From Pontibacillus chungwhensis (GTDB lineage: Bacteria; Bacillota; Bacilli; Bacillales; BH030062), in assembly GCF_030166655.1 (NCBI RefSeq), contig NZ_CP126446.1, positions 3,162,001-3,226,000 of the forward strand: DNA of 64,000 nucleotides, given 5' to 3'. This document shows, in pieces, positions 53,745 through 62,572 of this stretch (position 1 is the first letter of the stretch; every line of letters begins with the position of its first letter). The position numbers and the translations under genes were made by a program. Under the pieces are notes generated by a model. The model worked only from the letters and a program-made list of their open reading frames with translations, did not search any database and was not told the DNA's origin.

Positions 53745-55034
53745 ATGCTCAGTATTATTATCGGTCTTATCCTCTTAATGGCTTTGGCTTACCTTGGTTG
53801 GTCCATTATATGGATTGCCCCCCTAGTATCAGGAATCGTGGCTCTATTAAGTGGTATGAACATTCTCGATGCCTATACAGGAACATATATGGAAGGCTTT
53901 GTAGGGTTTGCGAAGGATTACTTCCCGATCTTCTTATTCGGTGCAATCTTTGGGAAACTGATGGAAGATACAGGTGCAGCTCAATCCGTTGCTTATAAAA
54001 TCTCTAGCGTTATCGGAAAGAAACGCGCTATTCTAGGAATGCTTCTTTCAGCAGCCATCCTTACTTACGGTGGTGTTAGTTTATTTGTAGTCGTATTCGC
54101 AGTCTATCCACTTGCTGTAGCGATGTTCAGAGAAGCAAACGTATCACGTAAATTAATTCCTTCTACGTTTGTTTTAGGAGCTTTCACCTTTACAATGACA
54201 GCGATCCCTGGAACACCGCAAATTCAAAATATTATTCCAATCAATACCTTTAAAACAGATACAATGGCAGCTCCGATCCTAGGTATTGTGGCAGGACTAA
54301 TTATGGCTGTAGGTGGTTATGCATACCTAAAGTTCAGACAAAAACAACTTGATTCAAAAGATGACAAATTTACAGAACCTGAAGGTGATAACCAGGTGAA
54401 GGAAATCAATGAGGATGAACTTCCAAATTGGATTTTATCTGTCATCCCTCTTATTGCTGTAGTTGTCACGTTGAACGTATTTAAAGACCTTAGTATTTTA
54501 ATTGCCCTCTTAATCGGGATTATTCTTATCATGCTCTTTAACTTTAAGGATTACAAAGACTTCATCCCTGCGATTAATGGAGGCGCATCAGGTTCTGTTA
54601 TGGCCACCATTAACACGAGTGCGGCTGTCGGTTTCGGATCAGTTGTAACAGCTTCCCCTGGGTTTGAAACGGTTAAAGAATTAATTTTTGATATTCCATT
54701 AAGCCCTTATTTCTCCGAAGCCTTCGCTGTGCAACTTCTTGCTATGATTACAGGTTCAGCTTCTGGTGGTATGGGAATTGCCCTTGAAGCCCTTGGTGAG
54801 GAGTATTACAATATTGCAGTTGATCAAGGATTAAGTCTTGAAGCCTTTCACAGAATTACATCCGTAGCCTCAGGTGCCTCAATCCTGCCGCATAACGGGG
54901 CTTTATTGACGCTTTTCACCGTTACAGGTTTAACACATAAAGACTCTTATAAAGACGTATTCGTCGTCGGTCTCCTCATACCAATGGTCGCCACCATAGC
55001 GATTATCTTCTTAGCTATGATGGGAATTAATTAA
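53745..55034 (+). CDS. GntP-family permease (probable 3-hydroxybutyrate/organic acid)
   Basis: A 429-residue GntP/CitM-like secondary transporter with about 12-13 helices; family features include ILTYGGVSLFVVVFAVYP and GASILPHNGALLTLF. It resembles B. subtilis YxjC, which lies with ketone-body genes. The convergent gene is a 3-hydroxybutyrate dehydrogenase, so I infer uptake of 3-hydroxybutyrate or a related acid. AGGAGG before the ATG. Confidence 0.85.
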   Translation: MLSIIIGLILLMALAYLGWSIIWIAPLVSGIVALLSGMNILDAYTGTYMEGFVGFAKDYFPIFLFGAIFGKLMEDTGAAQSVAYKISSVIGKKRAILGMLLSAAILTYGGVSLFVVVFAVYPLAVAMFREANVSRKLIPSTFVLGAFTFTMTAIPGTPQIQNIIPINTFKTDTMAAPILGIVAGLIMAVGGYAYLKFRQKQLDSKDDKFTEPEGDNQVKEINEDELPNWILSVIPLIAVVVTLNVFKDLSILIALLIGIILIMLFNFKDYKDFIPAINGGASGSVMATINTSAAVGFGSVVTASPGFETVKELIFDIPLSPYFSEAFAVQLLAMITGSASGGMGIALEALGEEYYNIAVDQGLSLEAFHRITSVASGASILPHNGALLTLFTVTGLTHKDSYKDVFVVGLLIPMVATIAIIFLAMMGIN

Positions 55035-55047
55035 TCCATTAGAAAAG

Positions 55048-55083
55048 CCAAACAAGAGCTTGGAATCCAGGCTCTTGTTTTTT
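55048..55083 (+). terminator. GntP-gene terminator
   Basis: AACAAGAGCTTGGA / TCCAGGCTCTTGTT hairpin followed by a T-run. Confidence 0.85.
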
Positions 55084-55104
55084 GTGCAAGAATAGCACTC
55101 TTAT

Positions 55105-55345
55105 TAATGGGCTTTGTTGATTTCTACGGTGTTCCACAAAAAAGGCCTTATATGGAACAATTGATGTAAAAAAGTTTTCCAAGATGGGGCCGCCATATTG
55201 CCGTATCTGATTAAGATGCTTCCATTCATCCTTGCATGGCAAAGGTGGGCCTGGAAACTGCGAGACTCCCGTGGGCAGAAGAGCCAGTCTTGTTCCAGCG
55301 TGGAGGACCGTACGCTCATGTTAAAGTTAACGGAACCATTTCTCA
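55105..55345 (-). mobile_element. Degenerate MITE-like element (copy F)
   Basis: It contains family blocks AAGATGGGGCCG, CATGGCAAAGGTGGGCCTGGAAACTGCGAGACTCCCGTGGGC, GTACGCTC and GTTAACGGAACCATTTCTC, but its palindromes are broken. The left part GTTCC..AAGGCCTTATATGGAAC is shared with the remnant near 62500. Orientation is uncertain and no gene is supported. Confidence 0.5.
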
Positions 55346-55349
55346 TAGT

Positions 55350-55386
55350 AAAAAAAATACCCTAAGAGCATTGTACTCTTAGAGTA
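55350..55386 (-). terminator. bdhA terminator
   Basis: ATACTCTAAGAG / CTCTTAGGGTAT stem and a run of eight U on the minus strand. Confidence 0.88.
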
Positions 55387-55396
55387 TCTTCATCCA

Positions 55397-56173
55397 TTAC
55401 TGAACGGTATATCCACCATCAATAACAGCCGCTTGGCCAGTTATACTTTTCGCTTTGTCACTCACTAAGAAGATCGAGTAATCAGCAATTTCCTGAACTT
55501 GTAGCAAGCGCTTCTGAGGAACAAGTGGGTAAATAACCTCTTCTAAAGCTTTTTCTTTATCGATATTTCGTGTCTTCGCCAAGTCTTCTAATTGATTCTG
55601 CACAAGTGGTGTGTCTACGTATCCTGGACAAATAGCGTTCACCGTAATTCCGTGGTCAGCACCTTCTAGAGCTGTAACCTTTGTCAGACCTATTACACCA
55701 TGTTTGGCACTATTGTAACCAGCTTTGCCTGCAAAACCGATTAAACCGTTAATCGATGCCATATTTAGAATACGACCATATCCTTGCTTTTTCATATGCG
55801 GGAAGGCATATTTAATTCCAAAGAAAGGCCCTTTGAGCATAATATCTAAGATTAACTCAAACTTCTCACTAGGGAATTCTTCGACAGGGGCAACATGTTG
55901 AATACCTGCATTATTGACTAAGATATCAATCGAACCAAACTTCTCGACCGTCTTCTCAATCGCGTTCTTCACATCTTCTTCTTTCGCAACATTCGCCACT
56001 ACGCCATCTACTGTGTGACCTTGAGATCTTAGTTCCTCTATGGATTTATTTAATGTTTCCTCATTAATATCGTTTAGCATAACCTTTGCGCCAGCTTTAG
56101 CAAACTCTGTTGCAATTTCAAAGCCAATTCCCTGACCAGAGCCAGTAATAAGAGCAGATTTTCCTTCAAGCAT
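55397..56173 (-). CDS. bdhA: 3-hydroxybutyrate dehydrogenase (SDR)
   Basis: A 258-residue classical SDR: TGSGQGIG (residues 10-17), NNAG, catalytic Ser in ASINGLIG and Tyr-x3-Lys in YNSAKHG. The C-terminal segment (NQLEDLAKTRNIDKEKALEEVIYPLVPQKRLLQ) is characteristic of D-3-hydroxybutyrate dehydrogenases. It interconverts 3-hydroxybutyrate and acetoacetate with NAD. The adjacent GntP permease supports a role in hydroxybutyrate use. Confidence 0.9.
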   Translation of the reverse strand: MLEGKSALITGSGQGIGFEIATEFAKAGAKVMLNDINEETLNKSIEELRSQGHTVDGVVANVAKEEDVKNAIEKTVEKFGSIDILVNNAGIQHVAPVEEFPSEKFELILDIMLKGPFFGIKYAFPHMKKQGYGRILNMASINGLIGFAGKAGYNSAKHGVIGLTKVTALEGADHGITVNAICPGYVDTPLVQNQLEDLAKTRNIDKEKALEEVIYPLVPQKRLLQVQEIADYSIFLVSDKAKSITGQAAVIDGGYTVQ

Positions 56174-56255
56174 ACATGCTTCCTCCTTTAAATGTACTCT
56201 AGATTACTTTGCCCAACTTTCTAAAATTCCATCAGAGAAACCAAAATAAATATAG

Positions 56256-56314
56256 TTTAACAAAGTAAAGGAGTAAAGGGTGCCTGACACCCTTTACTCC
56301 TTTACTTTGTTAAA
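56256..56314. repeat. 27-bp perfect inverted repeat with GTGCCTGACAC core
   Basis: Arms 56256-56282 and 56288-56314 are exact complements around loop CCTGA. It is the longest of three related hairpins and abuts the LLM-gene terminator. Confidence 0.9.
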
Positions 56315-56341
56315 AAAAGAGCAGACATCAGCCTGCTCTTT
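56313..56341 (-). terminator. LLM oxidoreductase terminator
   Basis: AAAGAGCAGGCTG / CAGACTGCTCTTT-like hairpin with a run of seven U on the minus strand. Confidence 0.85.
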
Positions 56342-56346
56342 AGATG

Positions 56347-57375
56347 CTATTCTCCTTTAAACAGTTCAGCTACGAGTTCATAAGAGTGACGACGAGCTTC
56401 ATGGTCATAAATTTGGGAGATGACCATCACTTCATCAGCGCCTGTTTTTTCAATAAAGGATTCTAGCTGATGTTTCACGGTTTCTTTACTACCAATAATG
56501 GAAGAACCTAATTGCTGTTTTAAGGCTTGCTTCTCCCGTTCTGTCCAGATCCCTTCCATAGAATCAACAGGTGGCGGTAAAGGTGATTCATTCTTCCTTA
56601 TCAAGTTTAAGAACTGCTGTTGGAGGGTCGTAGCTAATCGCTCCGCTTCTTCATCCGTTTCTGCAGCAATCACATTTACTCCCACCATTGCATGAGGTTT
56701 TGATAAAGAATCAGATGGCGTAAATGTTCGCTTGTATAAATCAAGTGCCGGAACAGTGTCTCGAGGAGAGAAGTGACTGGCAAACGCAAACGGTAGCCCC
56801 TCTTCTCCTGCCAATTGAGCACTATATCCACTTGAGCCCAGCAACCAAATCGGTATATCTAATCCTTCACCAGGGTAAGCACGTACATGTGGATTGGCTG
56901 GACCACGTGAAGGATCAAAGTAGCTTCTGAGCTCTTCAAGTTGATCAGGGAAGTCATGGGGACCGCTCTGACCTCCACGCCTTAACGCGTGCGCTGTCAA
57001 CTGGTCAGTACCAGGCGCACGACCAAGCCCTAAATCAATACGCCCAGGGAATAAGGATTCCAGTGTTCCAAACTGTTCAGCGATGACTAGTGGCGCATGG
57101 TTCGGAAGCATGACTCCTCCTGATCCCACTTTGATCGTAGACGTTTGTGAAGCCACGTGTCCAATTAAGACTGAAGTAGCAGAACTTGCGATAAAAGGCA
57201 TATTATGATGCTCCGCTAGCCAGTAGCGGTTATATCCAAGGCTCTCCGTATGCTGAGCCAGATCTACAGTTCTCTTAAAAGAATCAGCCGGACCGCCATC
57301 TTCTCGTATAGGAGCTAAATCCAACACGGAGAAAGGGATCGACTGAAGTATATTCGTTTGATTGTTATCACTCAT
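56347..57375 (-). CDS. LLM-class flavin-dependent oxidoreductase
   Basis: A 342-residue bacterial-luciferase-like (beta/alpha)8 protein of the YwcH/YhbW group. The core motifs are [68 protein letters not shown]. It uses FMN with unknown substrate. The start at 57375 (MSDNNQT) fits an AAAGAAGATG site and the family N-terminus; the frame extends to 57450. Divergent from the TetR gene, but that repressor's paired operators point to yhgE as target. Confidence 0.88.
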   Translation of the reverse strand: MSDNNQTNILQSIPFSVLDLAPIREDGGPADSFKRTVDLAQHTESLGYNRYWLAEHHNMPFIASSATSVLIGHVASQTSTIKVGSGGVMLPNHAPLVIAEQFGTLESLFPGRIDLGLGRAPGTDQLTAHALRRGGQSGPHDFPDQLEELRSYFDPSRGPANPHVRAYPGEGLDIPIWLLGSSGYSAQLAGEEGLPFAFASHFSPRDTVPALDLYKRTFTPSDSLSKPHAMVGVNVIAAETDEEAERLATTLQQQFLNLIRKNESPLPPPVDSMEGIWTEREKQALKQQLGSSIIGSKETVKHQLESFIEKTGADEVMVISQIYDHEARRHSYELVAELFKGE

Positions 57376-57539
57376 TGTTTCATCTTCTTTCTTTAAAGTA
57401 TGATGATGGTAAGAGCTATTTCTCTTACCTAGTATGAGACAGTGTAACAAGATTTCTTTCGTGTGCCTAACGAATTGCTCATCCTTTCTTATGATTCCAC
57501 ATATGGTAAAATTTCAAGAAAATGAATGATAAAAAAAGG

Positions 57540-57567
57540 TTGCACGATAAAATGAAAGGTGTATAAT
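57540..57567 (+). promoter_or_regulatory. yhgD-like gene promoter
   Basis: TTGCAC (57540-57545), 16-bp spacer, TATAAT (57562-57567). Confidence 0.75.
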
Positions 57568-57582
57568 CAAATTTAGACGAAA

Positions 57583-57605
57583 TGACTAAATCGTTCAAAT
57601 GGTCA
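57583..57605. promoter_or_regulatory. TetR operator 1 (autoregulatory)
   Basis: TGACTAAAT-CGTTC-AAATGGTCA, between the -10 and the start of the TetR gene. It matches operator 2 (58224-58246, reverse strand) in 21 of 23 positions. Confidence 0.8.
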
Positions 57606-57616
57606 GGTGATGAAAA

Positions 57617-58192
57617 ATGTCCAACGACAGAAAACAACAAATCATTCAAGCGGCTAATCAATCGTTCGCCACATTCGGGTATAAAGCAACGACAATGGAT
57701 CATGTTGCAAAAGCAGCTAATGTGGGAAAAGGAACGATTTATAACTTTTTCAAAAACAAAGAACAACTTTTCCAGGAAATCATCTCTAACCTCTTGTCAG
57801 AGATGAAAACACAAGCAGAGTCCGTCATTGATGATCAGAAGCCATTGAAGGAGAATGTCCATCTAGCTTTATACGAGCTCCTTCAATATCGGCGCAGCCA
57901 TCAACTAACCATTCAGATGGTACAAGAAGCCAAAGAAATGGGGACTGCTGCGGTTCAGGAAGCTCTTGCTAATGTTGAAGGGTTAATCACTGCTTATCTT
58001 CGCGAAAAGATTGAACAAGCAATTGAACGGGGAGATATCCGATCTTGCAACCCAGAAATGACGGCCTTTATGATGTTCAAACTCTATACAGCATTTATCA
58101 TAGACTGGGAAGAACGTCATCAACCACTCGAAAAAGAAGACATCATGCATTTGTTTGATGAATATGTATTTAAAGGGTTATCACCATCTTGA
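57617..58192 (+). CDS. yhgD: TetR-family regulator (YhgD-like)
   Basis: A 191-residue TetR protein: N-terminal HTH (FATFGYKATTMDHVAKAANVGKGTIYNFFKNKEQLF, residues 17-52) and a helical ligand domain with TetR_C_11-like sequence. In B. subtilis yhgD precedes yhgE. Nearly identical 23-bp palindromes upstream of this gene and of yhgE imply it represses both. Inducer unknown. Confidence 0.88.
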   Translation: MSNDRKQQIIQAANQSFATFGYKATTMDHVAKAANVGKGTIYNFFKNKEQLFQEIISNLLSEMKTQAESVIDDQKPLKENVHLALYELLQYRRSHQLTIQMVQEAKEMGTAAVQEALANVEGLITAYLREKIEQAIERGDIRSCNPEMTAFMMFKLYTAFIIDWEERHQPLEKEDIMHLFDEYVFKGLSPS

Positions 58193-58223
58193 TGATTGAT
58201 GATCCTTTTCTTTTGCCGCATTA

Positions 58224-58246
58224 TGACCAAATGAACGATTTAGTCA
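58224..58246. promoter_or_regulatory. TetR operator 2 (yhgE)
   Basis: TGACCAAAT-GAACG-ATTTAGTCA, 9-bp arms with one mismatch and a 5-bp centre, 25 bp before the yhgE ATG and inverted relative to operator 1. Confidence 0.82.
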
Positions 58247-58270
58247 TTTATTACTTAGGAGGGTAACTAC

Positions 58271-60478
58271 ATGAATGGTTTTAAATTATGGCTATCCGAA
58301 TTAAAACACATCGGTAGCAACAAAAAAGTACTTATACCATTTATTGCGGTATTAATGATTCCGCTTATTTATAGTGGAATGTTCTTATGGGCGTTCTGGA
58401 ATCCATATGGCAGTATGGATCAACTTCCAGTCGCTATTGTCAACTCAGACGAAGGGGCCGAATTTAACGATGAACCCCTTACAGTCGGAAAAGAATTTGT
58501 TGATAATTTAGAGGATAGCGGAGACTTCAAATATGAAGTGGTTTCTAAGGAAGAAGGTTACGATGGATTAAGCAATCATGAGTATTATATGCTTGTCGAA
58601 ATTCCGGAAAACTTCTCATCTTCCGCTACCACGATCTTAGACGAGAATCCAGAGAAACTTCAGTTAAAATATGTACCAAACGAAGGATTTAACTTCCTCT
58701 CTGCTCAAATTGGTGAGTCAGCAACAGAGCAAATGAAAGCAAAGTTAGCTGATGAGATGTCTGAAACGTATGCCAATGCGATGTTCGCGCAATTTAATGA
58801 ATTGAAAACAGGTCTTGCCGATGCTAGTACAAAAGCAGGTGATTTGAATAACGGTGCCAAAGACCTTGACTCTGGAGCTAAAGAATTAAAGGAAAAACTA
58901 AGAACGTTCTCCGATAAACAACTTCAATTTACAGATGGAACGCAAGAATTGCGCCAAGGTACTTCTGAAGTAGCTACAGGAGCCAATGAACTTAACCAAG
59001 GACTTTCAGCTCTTCAAAACGGATATGGACAAATCGTTTCAGGGGCCAATTCATCAAAAGATGGAGCCATTCAATTACGAAACGGACTATCCCAATCTAA
59101 AGATGGAGCTGCTCAACTCGAACAAGGGTTAGCACAACTCGTTCAACAATCAGGTGGATTAGAACAGTCATCTCAGGAACTCTCAAATTCTCTAAAAAGC
59201 CTGAATGGCGGTGCTCAGCAGGTAAACCAATCAGCTGCTACCCTATCTGAAAAAGTAGGGGGGCTAAAAGAAGGATTGGCACCCGTGATTGCACAAATGC
59301 CTGAAGAACAACAACAGAAAATTCTAGCGCAACTTGAACAATTAAACCAAGGTGCCAAGCAGCTATCAGGGGCCACGAGCCAGCTAGCTACCGGTTCACA
59401 GCAAGTGGTCGAAAAAACAGCTTCTCTTCCGAACCAGATGGCCTCTCTTTCAGAAGCTCACTCCAAGCTTCAACAAGGGGCAACTGCTCTCTCTGCAGGT
59501 CAGAACGAATTATATAACGGTGCTTCTGCACTCGTTCAAGGACAAGAGAAGTTTGCAGCAGGCGTCCAAACGTTTAATGATAAATTGACTAGCGCTAACA
59601 CAGGTGCTGCTCAATTAGCTGATGGTGCTGCTCAAGTAAACCAGGGAGCAAACGAACTCTTTAACGGCTCATCTCAGTTAGCTGACGGGTCTCAAAAGCT
59701 TGCAAAAGGCGCTAATGACCTTTCTTCAGGAACAAATGAGTTAACTTCAGGCACAAGCGAGTTCGAAAGCAACCTCTCAGAAGCTAGCTCAAAAGCACAA
59801 GACGTCCAAACGAGCATGAAAACTGAAGAGATGCTTGCCAAACCAGTAGATTTAGATAAGAATAGCGTTAATGAAGTCCCTAACTACGGAACTGGATTTA
59901 CTCCATATTTCTTATCTCTTGGACTATTTGTAGGTGCGCTAATCATTACAATCGTTTACCCAGTCAGAGAACCTTCCGCTGCACCACGAAATGCATTCAG
60001 CTGGTTCTTTGCTAAATTTGGTGTACTCGTGAGTGCTGGACTTATTCAAGCGGTCATTGCCGCTAGTGTGATCTTGTATGGGTTAGGGTTAGAAGTAGAA
60101 AGTGTTCCTTACTTCTACTTGTTTAGTATATTAACTAGCCTAACGTTCATGGCCATGATTCAAGTCCTTGTTACAACCCTTGGAGACCCAGGTCGTTTTA
60201 TCGCGATTTTAATTTTAATCATGCAATTAACAACAAGCGCTGGAACATTCCCATTAGAATTAATTCCAGAGCCACTACAGATCTTTAACCCAGTTCTACC
60301 AATGACATACTCTGTAGAAGGGTTGAAAGCCGTCATTTCTGAAGGTGATTACAGTCTAATGTGGCAAGATAGTAGCATATTAGCTATCTTCTTACTAGGA
60401 TCTGTGATTATAACAATTGGCTACTTTATTGTAGCAATGAGAAAAAGACGATTAACTAGTGTAGATGACGCTGCTTAA
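58271..60478 (+). CDS. yhgE: YhgE/Pip-family membrane protein
   Basis: A 735-residue protein: one N-terminal helix (about 20-42), a large extracellular region (45-545) and five C-terminal helices (about 545-725) of ABC-2 permease type. The extracellular part carries many G-A-x-x-L and N-G-A/Q-x-L repeats (LNNGAKDLDSGAKEL, ATGANELNQGLSALQNG) that predict long coiled coils. The family includes lactococcal phage-infection protein Pip and B. subtilis YueB/YhgE, and ESX-associated EsaA. Transport function is unproven. GGAGGG precedes the ATG; a terminator follows. Confidence 0.9.
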   Translation: MNGFKLWLSELKHIGSNKKVLIPFIAVLMIPLIYSGMFLWAFWNPYGSMDQLPVAIVNSDEGAEFNDEPLTVGKEFVDNLEDSGDFKYEVVSKEEGYDGLSNHEYYMLVEIPENFSSSATTILDENPEKLQLKYVPNEGFNFLSAQIGESATEQMKAKLADEMSETYANAMFAQFNELKTGLADASTKAGDLNNGAKDLDSGAKELKEKLRTFSDKQLQFTDGTQELRQGTSEVATGANELNQGLSALQNGYGQIVSGANSSKDGAIQLRNGLSQSKDGAAQLEQGLAQLVQQSGGLEQSSQELSNSLKSLNGGAQQVNQSAATLSEKVGGLKEGLAPVIAQMPEEQQQKILAQLEQLNQGAKQLSGATSQLATGSQQVVEKTASLPNQMASLSEAHSKLQQGATALSAGQNELYNGASALVQGQEKFAAGVQTFNDKLTSANTGAAQLADGAAQVNQGANELFNGSSQLADGSQKLAKGANDLSSGTNELTSGTSEFESNLSEASSKAQDVQTSMKTEEMLAKPVDLDKNSVNEVPNYGTGFTPYFLSLGLFVGALIITIVYPVREPSAAPRNAFSWFFAKFGVLVSAGLIQAVIAASVILYGLGLEVESVPYFYLFSILTSLTFMAMIQVLVTTLGDPGRFIAILILIMQLTTSAGTFPLELIPEPLQIFNPVLPMTYSVEGLKAVISEGDYSLMWQDSSILAIFLLGSVIITIGYFIVAMRKRRLTSVDDAA

Positions 60479-60482
60479 ATAA

Positions 60483-60516
60483 AAAAGATCACCTGTTTTC
60501 AGGTGATCTTTTTTTA
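60483..60516. terminator. Bidirectional terminator after yhgE
   Basis: AAAAAGATCACCTG / CAGGTGATCTTTTT hairpin with U-runs on both strands; it reaches into the last codon of the convergent gene. Confidence 0.93.
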
Positions 60517-60918
60517 TTGCTCCAAAGTCGCTTGGTAACTCTTTAGTTTTTCATTCGTTTCAACGATTAACTGCTCAATCTTATTCACATCTGGAGAAGG
60601 TTTTTGAGCTTCCCCAATCAAAGGATAAAGGCTCTCTTCAATGATTTTATAATCTTTCGGGCTCTTTTCTTCCACTTGATCTTCAATTACATCCCATGCT
60701 TCATCAAGCTTTTTTCCCGCTTTGTTAAGTTCAGATAACTTTGCATTATTTTGTACAGCCATTTGTAACGTATCAATAGCTGCAAGTACTTGATCGATTC
60801 CTTCCGATACTGACACCCCACGTTCCTCTTCCTCTGCTGAAGCCTGATTCATGACAGGGGTCATGACAATATTCAGTGCGAGCACTAAGCATGGTACTAT
60901 CCAATAGATTCGTTTCAT
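60514..60918 (-). CDS. Secreted small helical protein, unknown
   Basis: A 134-residue protein with a signal peptide (about 1-28; cleavage near NQASA-EE) and a mature region of about 106 residues predicted as an all-helical bundle with many Glu and Lys. It faintly resembles small extracytoplasmic helical-bundle proteins, but I recognise no family. GGAGA lies before the ATG. No partner gene is adjacent. Confidence 0.65.
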   Translation of the reverse strand: MKRIYWIVPCLVLALNIVMTPVMNQASAEEEERGVSVSEGIDQVLAAIDTLQMAVQNNAKLSELNKAGKKLDEAWDVIEDQVEEKSPKDYKIIEESLYPLIGEAQKPSPDVNKIEQLIVETNEKLKSYQATLEQ

Positions 60919-61063
60919 TATTCCATCGTCTCCTTTTGCTGGTCTCGGTGCTTACTTTTTCCAAATATACAACGAACTATGCACGCGATTCTTTCATTCT
61001 TTTTATGTAAATGGAAACTAAAAAAGTGTGACCGCTAGCTATAACACGGGTGGAATGCAAAAC

Positions 61064-61092
61064 AAAAAACACCGCCTCTTATGGAGGCGGTG
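61064..61092 (-). terminator. Fe-ADH terminator
   Basis: CACCGCCTC / GAGGCGGTG stem and a run of six U on the minus strand. Confidence 0.9.
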
Positions 61093-61107
61093 CAAGCAAT
61101 GATTCTA

Positions 61108-62274
61108 TTAGAATGTTACATCTTTCCCATAATAAGCTGATTCAAATAGCTTCTTCATTTCTTCTTCAGAAGTCTCGCGTGGATTTGTACCCGTACAAGG
61201 ATCATCCATCGCGTTTTTCGCCATTTGATCCACATGTTCTTTAAACAGATCTTCTGAAACGCCAAATTCTTTAAGTGTGTTCGGTACACCCATTTCACGG
61301 TTTAATTCACGAACCCATTCAATCAAGGAATCCACAAGCTGCTCTTGTGTATCGCCTTGTAACTCAAGACGTTTTGCCATTTTAGCAAAACGATCTCCTA
61401 CGACACTGCGGTTAAATTGAATCACATACGGAAGGTAAATACCGTTCGCACAGCCGTGTGGCACTTCAAATGTTGGTCCACTCTTATGCGCCATGCTATG
61501 CACATTACCTAGCACTGCATTCGCAAATGCCATACCAGCCATTGCTTGAGCATAGTGAACTTTTTCTCTCGAATCTTGGTTGCCTTTATAGGAACTAAGC
61601 AGATGTTCATTTAGGATTTCAGCAGCTTCAATAGCCAGAGAATCCGTAAACGTCGTACGTGGTTTAGCCACATAAGCTTCAATACTGTGTGTTACAGCAT
61701 CCATACCACTATAAGCAATCACTTTTTGCGGCATCGATTCGACCATAACGGGATCGATAACAGCTAAGTCTGGAGTTAATTCAAAGTCAGCTAACGGGTG
61801 TTTAACCCCTGTTTCTGAATCCGTAATAACGGATAAGTTTGAAATTTCAGATGCCGTACCACTTGTTGTTGGAATGCCAATAAATTTCGCTTTTGTGCGA
61901 AGACCTGGCAAGTTAAATGGTTCCATTGCATCTTTAAATGAAAGATTCGGGCGTTCATAGAAAATCCACATTGCCTTAGCAGCGTCCATTGGGGAGCCAC
62001 CACCAATGCCGATAATCCAATCAGGTTCAAAATCATTTAGCGTGCCAAGATGCTCTTGAACTAAATTAGTCGAAGGCTCTTCTGTGATGCCCTCAATCAC
62101 TTTCGTTTCTATATTAGCCTTAGCCAGATGGCTTTCAATTTTATCTAAGTTTCCATTCTCCTTAACCGATCCACCACCGATTACAAGGATAGCTTTCTTC
62201 CCATCTAAGGATTCGAGCGTCTCTAACGCCCCTTCTCCGAAGTAAATATCTCTTGGAATTGTAAAACGATTCAT
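61108..62274 (-). CDS. Iron-containing (type III) alcohol dehydrogenase
   Basis: A 388-residue Fe-ADH. The NAD-binding GGGSPMDAAKA (about residues 97-107) and the metal-site segments AVIDP, MDAVTHSIEAYV and MAHKSGPTFEVPHGCANGIYLP are intact. Family members interconvert alcohols and aldehydes with Fe2+ or Zn2+; the substrate here is unknown. Monocistronic. Confidence 0.92.
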   Translation of the reverse strand: MNRFTIPRDIYFGEGALETLESLDGKKAILVIGGGSVKENGNLDKIESHLAKANIETKVIEGITEEPSTNLVQEHLGTLNDFEPDWIIGIGGGSPMDAAKAMWIFYERPNLSFKDAMEPFNLPGLRTKAKFIGIPTTSGTASEISNLSVITDSETGVKHPLADFELTPDLAVIDPVMVESMPQKVIAYSGMDAVTHSIEAYVAKPRTTFTDSLAIEAAEILNEHLLSSYKGNQDSREKVHYAQAMAGMAFANAVLGNVHSMAHKSGPTFEVPHGCANGIYLPYVIQFNRSVVGDRFAKMAKRLELQGDTQEQLVDSLIEWVRELNREMGVPNTLKEFGVSEDLFKEHVDQMAKNAMDDPCTGTNPRETSEEEMKKLFESAYYGKDVTF

Positions 62275-62399
62275 ACCTTTTAGCCTCCAATACGATTAGA
62301 TAGTGAAGAAATAACCGTTTTTAGAGGTGAACAAACCTATGAAGGCAATAATGATCGGTTTTACTCATAGGTCCATATCGCTAATCCGCTTACATAAGG

Positions 62400-62545
62400 T
62401 GTCTTTAGGACCACCTACCCTGCCCTATTCTTATTCCATAATAGGGTAGGTTTGATGGAGTATTCCCGTTAATTGTGGATGGCGCGTAAGGTGAGCATTG
62501 GAAACAACTTCGAACGTTCCATATAAGGCCGCTTATAGGGAACAT
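62400..62545. repeat. Probable remnant of the MITE-like family (copy G)
   Basis: Blocks recall the family: TTCCATAATAGGGTAGG (compare the left part of copy A), GCGTAAGGTGAGCATTGGAAAC, and on the other strand GGCCTTATATGGAAC as in copy F. No palindrome or terminal repeat survives. This is most of the gap between the Fe-ADH and menC genes. Confidence 0.4.
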
Positions 62546-62546
62546 A

Positions 62547-62572
62547 AGAGCATTCGTTAGGACGAATGCTCT
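62547..62572 (-). terminator. Hairpin at the menC stop codon
   Basis: AGAGCATTCGT / ACGAATGCTCT, 11-bp perfect stem with a 4-nt loop; the menC stop codon (62557-62559) is at the loop. The U-tract is weak. Confidence 0.6.

Noticed and set aside
55104-55346. Overlapping 67-80-codon frames
   Set aside because: Within degenerate repeat F; no ribosome site and no conserved features.
57617-60478. Phage or ESX-secretion locus because of the Pip/EsaA-like YhgE protein
   Set aside because: No other ESX, phage or WXG100 genes nearby; the yhgD-yhgE pair is an ordinary chromosomal arrangement.
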